Made by a program: the position numbers and the translations under genes. 64,000 nucleotides of DNA from Spongilla lacustris (lineage: Eukaryota > Porifera > Demospongiae > Spongillida > Spongillidae), in the NCBI GenBank assembly GCA_949361645.1, contig OX442437.1, positions 108,827 to 172,826 on the forward strand, given 5' to 3'. Positions within the stretch are counted from its first letter, which is position 1, and every line of letters begins with the position of its first letter. This document shows positions 56,200-64,000 of the stretch, piece after piece. The notes beneath the pieces are model-generated. The model did not search any database and was not told the origin of the DNA. It worked only from the letters and a program-made list of their open reading frames with translations.

Positions 56200-59100
56200 T
56201 TGGACTCCCTTGAAAAGGAACTACTGCTTATGAAAAATAGCATAGAAAAGTTAGAACTTCGACCAGCCTCTTCTGTCTTATCTTGTATTAATCCTCCTCC
56301 CTCCTCCTCCTCCTCCTCCTCCTCCTCCTCCTCCTCCTCCTCCTCCTCCTCCTCCTCCTCCTCCTCCTCCTCCTCCTCCTCCTCCTCCTCCTCCTCCTCC
56401 TCCTCCTCCTCCTCCTCTACAGTCATATTCATAGCTTGGAGACGGAGATAGGTGCACTTAGCGACTGGCAAGTGAAGAGGGACTACAAAAAGTATGTGGA
56501 CTTATGTCCCTCCCTCTGCTCCCTCCCCCTCACCCCTCTCCCCTCACCCCTCTCTTCAGTTCTTAACTTTCCCCAATAATGATATTGTATTTGACAGTCT
56601 AAGAAAATTATCCTAACCTTGTTTTGTTGGATACTGTCCTCTGTGAAAGAATCCTTACATGCTGAAAATTGGATCACTCGTCACACACAGTAATTACATG
56701 TAGCTGTACATATCAAATACTAGCAATGCTCTTGTTTCACTTATCCTGAAATGATTTAGTGGCTTTTTCTATTTTTCTATTTTCTAAAGTATACCAAAAC
56801 ATCATTTAGATTGTACTGATTTACAAGCCTAGTTAGGATCATTTTCTAGGCTGTACCATACATCTGTATAGAGAGAAGGGACATAGGAAAGTGATGTTGT
56901 GAGAGCATTCAGTATCCTCTACAAAATGTTCATGTGCATTGAACTGCCCATCACGTTATAAGATGCTGAATATTAAAGTAACTGTACATTTCAATGCATG
57001 CATTGAGTGATGTTGCATGTAAAAGTTGTAAAGACACACTTAATATCCTCTACTTTAAAAATATCCTCTACTTAATATCCTCTACTTAATATCCTCTACT
57101 TAATATCCTCTACTTAAAATGTCCTTCTCCACTTGCTCTATGATCTACTGCTTGTCCCCTTCGTGTGCAGACGCAAGCACAGTGACACTTTGGACTCCAC
57201 CCCCCGGGTCGCTAAGGCCACGCCCAGTGACCCTAACCCTCCTAAGAAGCAGAAGGTTGATACGCCTGAGGTGCCTCCCCCTGCACCAGGTGGGGCCAGG
57301 AAAATGAAACAGGCCAAACCTGAAAGTGCTGAAGAGCCGCCTGAAAGTGCCAAGACAAGCCACAGACCCAAGGGGGATGCCCCTGATCGTTTCTGGCAGC
57401 TGGTGGAGCCCTACTGTGCACCAATCACAGATACTGACATTAAGCTACTTCAGGGACTTAGAAGTGTGAGTGACCTGGGTGGTGGTTCAGTCATGTAATT
57501 CTTCCTCCCCTCCTCTCCCCTCTCCCTCCTCTCCCCTCCTCCCCCTCCTCTCCTCTCCCCTCCCCCTCCTCTCCTCTCCCTCCCCCTCCTCTTCTCTCCC
57601 CTCCCCCTCCTCTCCTCTCCCCTCCCCCTCCTCTCCTCTCCCCTCCCCCTCCTCTCCTCTCCCCTCCCCCTCCTCTCCTCTCCCCTCCCCCTCCTCTCCT
57701 CTCCCCCCTCCTCTCTTCCTCCCCCAAGTCAGATGAGGATAGTGAGTACTTTCTCATACCACCATTGGGACAACACTACTCTCGCAAGTGGGCATTGGAA
57801 GACCTTCTTGATGAACACAGTGAGGCGGCCAGACTGCTTCAAGGGAACTCTGATAGCTCTGTGTGGGGAGATGATTCAGGTGTGTCTGTGGGTGGGTCTG
57901 TGTATATGTGCACTTGTGGCGTTTGTGTGTATATGGGTATGTATAGTTATGGTGTGGTATGAGTCCCTGTCTCCATATGATGCCCCCTGTCTCCATATGA
58001 TGCTCCCTGTCTCCATATGGTGCCCCCTGATGCCCCCTGTCTCCATATGATGCCCACCATTTCTCTGCAGAGGCATTGCTCAAACAAGCGGAATTGGAAG
58101 CCATCAAGGGCAGCAAGGAAGGGAAGGGGGAGGAGTATGGTCCCTTGACTCAGAGGCTTATTGCAGTATGTGTGGTGTGAGTTGTATGGTGTGTGTGATA
58201 TGTGTGGTGTGGTGAAGTCCCACACCTACCCTACCCTAGTCCCCACACCTACCAGTACCTAGTCCCCAGTACCTTCTGCTGTCACACTCATACTCATTTT
58301 TTGTGCCCTCATCCCCAGGCTTTTATTGATGACCCCACCTCATCAGGAAAGACATTTGCACTGCCAGCCACTCACACCACGCCCACCTCCATCTCATCGG
58401 ACAAACTGGAGAATCGAATCAAGGATGAACTAATTGCCCTTGGGTTGATTGACATGAGTGAGGTGAGTATGTAGGACTGTGGAGGATGTGGTGTGGGCTG
58501 GGGAGGAGGGCTCTAGCTTTGTGGTATGTGCTGGGGAGGAGGGCTCTGGCTTTGTGGTGTGGGCTGGGGAGGAGGGCTCTGGCTTTGTGGTGTGGGCTGG
58601 GGAGGAGGGCTCTAGGGTGGGGTGGGGAGGAGGGCTCTGTCTAATACTCCATTCAACAGACCAGGTCCAGTGCAGGGGAGGAGGATGAGGTATTGGCTGA
58701 ACTAAAGAAGAAACAGGCTGAACTGAAGGCCGTGGTGAGGGAGAAGGGAGGGGGGAAGGTAGCCTGGTGAGGGAGAAGGGAGTATAACATGTACAATGTT
58801 GATAGGAGTCATACAATGACTGCCAACACATCAAAAGTGCTTACCACATATTCAAGACTCTGCATGTAGTACCAGTACAAGCCTCTGAATGCCCCTCCCC
58901 TTTCATCTCCTACCATGGCTCCAATATTAACAAGTGTTAGTTAATATTAATGGTCATGACGTAATGTGATCCCTTCCCTCAGATGGAGTACAACAGACAT
59001 CAGCGTGAGGTCCTGTGCTCAGTAGCACGCCAGGAGATGCACACACAGCACAAGATGAGGGAGCTTCAGGGTGTGGATGATGAGGTCATGGACTGGCTGA

Positions 59101-59225
59101 AGAAGTACAGGCAGAAGAAGAAGACCATGGGCAGGAAGGAGAGGGAAGGTGTGTGGAAGCTACTGGGGAAGAGGAGTGCACTGTGTGAGCAGCTGCAAAG
59201 CTGGCCCCGCCTCCCAACTCAATGA
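56200..59225 (+). CDS. TADA3: Transcriptional adapter 3 (ADA3), SAGA/ATAC subunit
   Basis: TADA3 bridges the ADA2/GCN5 histone acetyltransferase module in SAGA and ATAC. Exons: 56200-56249 (LDSLEKELLLMKNSIE), 56423-56491 (HSLETEIGALSDWQVKRDYK), 57171-57465 (DAPDRFWQLVEPYCAPITDT), 57729-57879 (YFLIPPLGQHYSRKWALEDL), 58071-58165 (ALLKQAELEAIKGSK, YGPLTQRLIA), 58319-58462 (SSDKLENRIKDELIALGLID), 58660-58734 (EEDEVLAELKKKQAELKAV) and 58983-59225 (ARQEMHTQHKMRELQGVDDE, VWKLLGKRSALCEQL). All junctions keep phase, and the order matches human TADA3. The 5' end is incomplete: the exon encoding the N-terminal conserved segment was not identified upstream of 56200. It is convergent with ANKLE1. Confidence 0.92.
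56291..56418. repeat. (TCC)n microsatellite in TADA3 intron 1
   Basis: About 42 uninterrupted TCC units immediately upstream of the CTCTACAG acceptor, where they replace or extend the polypyrimidine tract. Read-through would give poly-Ser, but the splice phase supports an intron. Confidence 0.95.
57500..57722. repeat. Pyrimidine minisatellite in a TADA3 intron
   Basis: Copies of CCTCCTCTCCTCTCCCCTCC (about 24 bp) between exons 57171-57465 and 57729-57879. Confidence 0.92.
58500..58645. repeat. 33-bp tandem repeat in a TADA3 intron
   Basis: Four units containing GGGGAGGAGGGCTCTGGCTT and TGTGGTGTGGGCT. Confidence 0.88.
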
Positions 59226-59330
59226 GTTGGCTCCACCCCTCTGCATAACAAAATCATTATTCAACTTTTCCCCCTCCCACTTTGTATCTTGGCTGCAGTT
59301 TGTGTCTGATGTTTGTAAAGAAAAAATTGT

Positions 59331-59470
59331 CATACATACATACATACATACATACATACATACATACATACATACATACATACATACATACATACATACA
59401 TACATACATACATACATACATACATACATACATACATACATACATACATACATACATACATACATACACA
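59331..59470. repeat. (CATA)n microsatellite between TADA3 and ANKLE1
   Basis: About 33 CATA units, followed by (CA)n to about 59510, in the convergent gap. Confidence 0.95.
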
Positions 59471-59477
59471 CACACAT

Positions 59478-59510
<33 letters not shown>

Positions 59511-59511
59511 G

Positions 59512-60452
59512 CTACAAGTCATTATGAAATATTTCACGGGGCACATCGGCCATAAACACCTTCAGGGCCCTTCTGATCAGGTGTATTCCGAACAGCCTTT
59601 TCTTGTTTGTAGCCCACTTGGCTACTGGAGCCTCTGCATGTCCTTTGACAACATTTGTAAGCATGTGGAGACCTGTGTGTGTGTGTGTGTGAGGTTGGGA
59701 TGAAAAGCATCTGTGGGTTGGCATCATGCAGGCCACACCCACCTATGACCCATCGTGCAGGCCACACCCACCTATGACCAATCATGCAGGCCACATCCAC
59801 CTATGGCCTCTATCATGCAGGCCACACCCATCTATGGCCTCTATCATGCAGGCCACACCCATCTATGGCCTCTATCATGCAGGCCACACCTACCTATGAC
59901 CCATCATGCAGGCCACACCCACCTATGACCCATTGTGCAGGCCACACCCACCTATGGCCTCTATCATGCAGGCCTCTCTGGTGAATGCTTCTCCTGCAGT
60001 GGTGTTATGGAAGAAGGAGATAGACATCACTCCTCTCCCCGCCCCCCATATCTTGTGGATCCTCTCCAACTTCCTGGAGACATTCTGGTGAGATGATGCA
60101 ATATGACATCATCAATAATATGACCATCAGAATGCTTGCCTTCCCATGGGTGTGGTCACGCGCATCTCTCAGGTGTTGGAGGGAGCGGCTGTTTGCTCCC
60201 TTGCCAACATAAAAGATGGCTTCCACAAACACCCTAAATGCAGCACACCCATCTAGTGTGTCCTTCAGACGGTCCACACATCTGGGGTCCAGGAGGAAAT
60301 AATTGAAGTGCACCTTGACCCCAGAGGTGTACAGTGGTGACCCAAACACCTCAGCCTCCAGTGAGGAGAGGTCAGGAAGGGGGAGGGTCCCGTTGAAGAT
60401 CTGGGCCAACTCATACTTATAGCCTACAAGCAAAACAAGAAACAGGTAGTGT

Positions 60453-60501
<49 letters not shown>

Positions 60502-61706
60502 TGTGTGTGCACATGTGTATATGTGTGTGTGTGTGTATGTGTGCACGTGTAATGAAGCTTACTCTTGGTAGATGAGGGTGTGGCTGATGTAGATGTAGAT
60601 GGCTCACATGTTGCCATGGCGCCATTCCTCATCAGCTTAGCCAGCTGCTTGAGGTACACTGGCCGTGTTGTGGATGTTATTGGACCAGGTGTAGTTCCCA
60701 TGGCAACCAATTTCCTCCCTAGGTCCTGATTGGACAACCTCAACAGATTGTCTGGTACAGTCATTGGGTCTGGCTTTGTACTCAAGCACATTGCTGAGAA
60801 GTCAATGGCCGTTGTATAGAGAACAGAATCATCTGAAGAAAAGCGAGGAGCCACATTTGGTGGAGGAAGGGGAGGAGCCACATTTGGTGGAGGAAGGGGA
60901 GGAGCCACATTTGGTGGAGGAAGGGGAGGAGCCACATTTGGTGGAGGAAGGGGAGGAGCCACATTTGGTGGAGGAAGGGGAGGAGCCACATTTGGTGCAG
61001 GAAGGGGAGGAGCCACTTTTGGCGGAGGAAAGGGAGGAGCCACTTTTGGCAGAGGAAGGGGAGGAGCCACATTTGGCAGAGGAAGGGGAAGAGCCACATT
61101 TGGCGGAGGAAGGGGAGGAGCCACATTTGGTAGGGGAAGGGGAGGAGCCACATTTGGTAGGGGAAGGGGAGGAGCCACTTTTGGCGGAGGAAGGGGAGGA
61201 GCCACACTCGGTGGGGCGTGGGGCTTCGACGACGGTGGGCGGAGCTCTGTGATGCAACAGGAGTGGCCTCCCTCGGTAGCCAGATCTACAGGCAGCTGTC
61301 CCTCCTCCGTACGCACGTTGCGGTCGGCACCATATTTAATCAACAGCCGCAATGTATCCACGTTGCCCGCCATAGCGGCGACGTGGAGGGGACTAAGACC
61401 ATCGTCGTTCTGAAGATTTACGTCCTGATCTGCGCCCGAAGTAAGCAATGTCTGCACAATGCTATAATCCCCAAAGGCAGCTACGTGTAATAGCATTGTA
61501 CCCCCCTCGTCAGTCGGGCGGCGTACGAATTCTGGCGGTGCTTTCCGCAAGATCGCCGTCACCTTACTGTGCACGAGGGAAGGGATGTGCCGGTTAAGGG
61601 GGGGGGGGGGGTGCGAGTGATCAGGCTTTTCGGGTGCGCGTCTTACCTATTGTTTCCTTCTAAGATGGCCGAGATCAAGTCCTCCTGCTCTGAATCGGTC
61701 GACATG
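59512..61706 (-). CDS. ANKLE1: ANKLE1/LEM-3 endonuclease (ankyrin, LEM, GIY-YIG)
   Basis: ANKLE1/LEM-3 cleaves DNA bridges and branched DNA, notably around cytokinesis. Exons: 61647-61706 (MSTDSEQEDLISAILEGNN), 60563-61567, 60140-60423, 59952-60084 and 59512-59672. Ankyrin repeats: GGTMLLHVAAFGDYSIVQTL and DGLSPLHVAAMAGNVDTLRL. A Pro-rich NVAPPLPPP repeat linker follows, then the LEM domain (NLLRLSNQDLGRKLVAMGTT, PVYLKQLAKLM), then the GIY-YIG domain (VKVHFNYFLLDPR, FVEAIFYVGKGANSRSLQHL). The catalytic-Glu region is TTAGEAFTREACMIEAIG, and the tail is LTNVVKGHAEAPVAKW, KRLFGIHLIRRALKVFMADV. The key FYVGKG motif is intact. One intron (60085-60139) uses a GC donor (AAG|GCAAGC). Confidence 0.94.
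59720..59951. repeat. Repeats of an exon-end/splice-donor module in an ANKLE1 intron
   Basis: About seven 30-37 bp units of ATGCAGGCCACACCCACCTA and TGGCCTCTATC or TGACCCATC. On the minus strand each reads GCCTGCATGATAGAGGCCAT-AGGTGGGTGTG, which is the last 20 or so bases of exon 59952-60084 plus its GTGGGT donor. Confidence 0.88.
60447..60550. repeat. (GT)n microsatellite in an ANKLE1 intron
   Basis: GTGTGT with TATG/CACG interruptions between exons 60563-61567 and 60140-60423. Confidence 0.92.
60845..61205 (-). repeat. Translated 27-bp minisatellite in ANKLE1
   Basis: About 13 copies of a 27-bp unit, containing GGAGGAGCCACATTTGGTGG on the plus strand, encode NVAPPLPPP with variants KVAPPLPLP and NVAPPLPAP. 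Exactly in frame within exon 60563-61567, between the ankyrin repeats and the LEM domain. Confidence 0.95.
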
Positions 61707-61799
61707 GCAATCGCGGGAAAGCGTGCGATTTGAAATCAAAAATTATTGTCAATTATTAATACATGTAAACATAAATATGATATTAATGCTAGATATTCC

Positions 61800-61920
61800 T
61801 TGCTACAATACACATACACACATACATACATACACACACACACAAACACACATACACACACACCATACATACACACACACACACACAAACACACACAAAC
61901 ACACACACACAAACACACAC

Positions 61921-61969
<49 letters not shown>

Positions 61970-61970
61970 A
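61800..61970. repeat. (CA)n/CATA microsatellite
   Basis: Mixed CACA and CATACA repeats upstream of ANKLE1. Confidence 0.93.
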
Positions 61971-61974
61971 TTGA

Positions 61975-62545
61975 CAGGAACTCCCTTGCCAGGATTGCTC
62001 TGGCAATGGATCTGAATCACCTGACCAAGGTGTTGTTTAGCCTGCGCCATAAATGTCTGAGCAGCAGCAACAGCCAGAAGTGTTCCTGACAGACTGTATC
62101 CAGTATTGGGGTATGCATGGTACCAGCCCTGATAGGGTAAAATCTGTCACAGTGTGTTTCAGGCCTGAAATGGACATAGTACCATTATCAATCAGGTAGA
62201 TATCATTCATCTAATTAACAGTGCTTGTGTCACTGTTTGTTTTGTGCCTGATCCCTGGCCCCATTCACTCAGGTTATTATAACAACAACAAAAATGTCAA
62301 ACTTGATACACATTTTTAAACAACGTACCAGCATCTGTTTGACGTTCAAATCTATCTGCTCTCACTCTCTTCAAACTCCACTGAGGCAGCACGTAGTGCA
62401 CTGCAGCAGCAGCCCTTGCCTGAAGCACCCGAGCCAACAACAAGTTCATGTGGCTTGCTGAACACAGCAAACATGCCTTTTGGACACCTTATTTACCCAC
62501 ATTGGCAGTTCCCTCACAGCATTGATGTTGATAATAAACGGATGA
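61975..62545. other. No supported gene
   Basis: A minus-strand stretch at about 61980-62130 reads GWYHAYPNTGYSLSGTLLAV, then QAKQHLGQVIQIHCQSN. It may be an exon or a transposon piece, but no partner exons were found. Confidence 0.25.
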
Positions 62546-62552
62546 ATCTCGT

Positions 62553-62642
62553 AAATCCTTTGCCACACCCTTTGCCACACCCTTTGCCATGCCCTTTGCC
62601 ATACCCTTTGCCACACCCTTTGCCACGCCCTTTGCCACACTT
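62553..62642. repeat. 12-bp tandem repeat
   Basis: Seven or eight copies of CCTTTGCCACAC, with CCTTTGCCATGC and CCTTTGCCATAC variants. Confidence 0.9.
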
Positions 62643-62644
62643 TT

Positions 62645-63470
62645 GAATGAGACTGGATACAAAACAGCTTTAATGAGAGCAGACACATATAATTTGCCCC
62701 CACACATGTGTGATGGTCCAAAATCCCATGTGTGGGGAGATGCAGCGGCTGCTGTACAGCTAAGAGGTGCCTGATGGCATGACTTGATGCAAGTCTATTG
62801 CTGTGTATGTTCTGTTCCCTGACTGTTGAATTAAACGATTCACATCTGTGAAGATACAAGCAAGTCACATTAGGGACTTAAACAGCTGTTCATAGCAACA
62901 ACAAAATCCTCACAGATCTGTTGCCCCTCAGTACTTATGCAAATTTCACTAATAAATGTATATGGAAAGGCTGAATATTACTTAGATAATGCCATTTGAG
63001 TCCATGCCACCTTGAAATCTGTACTGGCAGTGCCCATGCATACCTATACTTCAGACCCTGGAGTTGAACCTTAGCACAAACCTCTTGCTTCTTTGTTACA
63101 AGAGTGCGTTGGGCTGTATTGCTTGAAGCACATACTTGCAAGGACTAAGCAGGTGTCTTCAATCACTGCAGAAATATTATTTTTAGTGAAATCATTTTAT
63201 ATACATACCTGTATAAATTAGCTCTGATATTAGCTCAAGCCACATAAAGTTTTATTGCAATTCACTTCCCCTGAGTGCTGCAAACTTCTTTCAGGGTCAC
63301 AGAGGTGAAGTGCACACTTCTTTCAGGGTTCTCTCCTGGCACACAGAGGTGAAGTGTTTATTGAATGAAAGGCATCCTTAAAATAGTTCAAGCAAGGAGT
63401 GCACAATACCAGTGGCTGCACATACCCATACAGTGTTCTGGCCAGGTGTGTCGTTTTAATAGGCTGCGCT
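62645..63470. other. No supported gene
   Basis: AT-rich sequence. A direct repeat of CTTCTTTCAGGGT and ACAGAGGTGAAGTG occurs around 63285-63355. Short frames here have no recognisable motifs. Confidence 0.35.
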
Positions 63471-63494
63471 ACTGACACCAAGCAGGTCCCATGT

Positions 63495-63705
63495 AGCATA
63501 CTAATGGGCTTATTAATAGCAGCATACTAATGGGCTTATTAATAGCAGCATACTAATTATTAACAGAGCATACTAATGGTTTATTAATAGCAGCATACTA
63601 ATGGCTTATTAACAGCAGCATACTAATGGGCTTATTAACAGAGCATACTAATGGGTTTATTAATAGCAGCATACTAATAGGCTTGCAGCTTACTAATAGG
63701 CTTAT
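63495..63705. repeat. Tandem repeat (24-29 bp) AGCATACTAATGGGCTTATT
   Basis: About eight degenerate copies with AATAGC or AACAG linkers. Confidence 0.88.
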
Positions 63706-64000
63706 TTTATGTACAGGCTGTCCTGCAATCACAGAACAAGGCTTTAAAATTTAACTGTACATGTAAACAGCTGCAGTTGTAAATAATTCTCAGGCTGTTT
63801 TAATTAACAAAGAAGAAATAAAGGTGTCCGAAATTTTGAAAACAGGGTTATGATCAATTTCGTTTCCACACTCGACCCGTTGAACATGAACTTATTTTGG
63901 AGTTTACGGATTTCAGCTAAACAAATAGATATTCATATCAAAACAAAGATACATGAATACTGGTGTCTGATAACACTTACATGTACATGTAGGTAAAAAA
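63706..64000. other. Unannotated right edge
   Basis: No exon or repeat recognised in the last 300 bp. Confidence 0.35.

Noticed and set aside
56089..56451. Frame with a long poly-Ser tract at the start of TADA3
   Set aside because: The tract is the (TCC)n microsatellite before a splice acceptor. Skipping it restores the conserved TADA3 N-terminal helix in phase.
59257..59703. Frames encoding YIHTYIHT or MYVCMYVC repeats
   Set aside because: Translation of the (CATA)n microsatellite between convergent genes.
60764..61257. Glu-rich plus-strand and Leu/Trp-rich minus-strand frames over the ANKLE1 linker
   Set aside because: Shadow frames of the coding 27-bp repeat, whose true frame links ankyrin repeats to the LEM domain.

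Overview
The window is animal nuclear DNA. Genes are split by many short GT-AG introns, often 45-150 bp. The protein set is metazoan: DENND4, ACSBG, ANKLE1, KRTCAP2, TADA3, MRGBP and ANAPC11. Short introns, tight head-to-head gene pairs, abundant minisatellites and small inverted-repeat transposons suggest an early-branching animal, most likely a demosponge. The species is inferred from character only. Gene models below were assembled by reading exons and splice sites by eye.

Layout. 0-1.6 kb (+): 3' end of an unrecognised Glu-rich protein gene. 2.1-4.6 kb (-): CWC25, splicing factor, head to head with MRGBP (4.65-5.2 kb, +), a NuA4/TIP60 subunit. 5.4-14.2 kb (-): DENND4-type Rab GEF, about 26 exons. 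14.8-17.1 kb: a G-rich inverted-repeat element, a tandem repeat and reverse-transcriptase debris. 17.3-19.0 kb (+): endosomal-type Qa-SNARE. 19.1-19.7 kb (-): KRTCAP2. 20.0-20.6 kb (+): RPL30. 20.8-21.2 kb (-): CKS1. 21.3-22.4 kb (+): CENP-H-like. 23.25-24.64 kb (+): intronless secreted protein, possible lateral acquisition. 24.6-26.0 kb: 37-bp satellite. 26.2-27.5 kb: TTAA-flanked transposon. 28.2-35.9 kb (-): bubblegum-type acyl-CoA synthetase with a 3.4-kb 29-bp satellite in its last intron. 36.0-36.4 kb (+): ANAPC11. 38.3-52.2 kb (-): DENN-WD40 protein, DENND3-like, carrying nested transposons in an intron. 52.3-55.5 kb: an orphan exon and transposon debris. 56.2-59.2 kb (+): TADA3. 59.5-61.7 kb (-): ANKLE1 endonuclease. 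61.7-64 kb: no recognisable gene.

Functional themes. Three small cell-division genes (CKS1, CENP-H-like, ANAPC11) lie within 16 kb. Two chromatin co-activator subunits (MRGBP, TADA3), two Rab-GEF-like DENN proteins and a SNARE are also present. At least four head-to-head pairs are separated by 57-150 bp and probably share promoters. The most unusual material is repetitive: a nested Mutator-like insertion whose empty site is preserved in a second copy 5.5 kb away, a TTAA element with palindromic ends, and minisatellites in nearly every long gene, one of which repeats a splice donor and one of which is translated.
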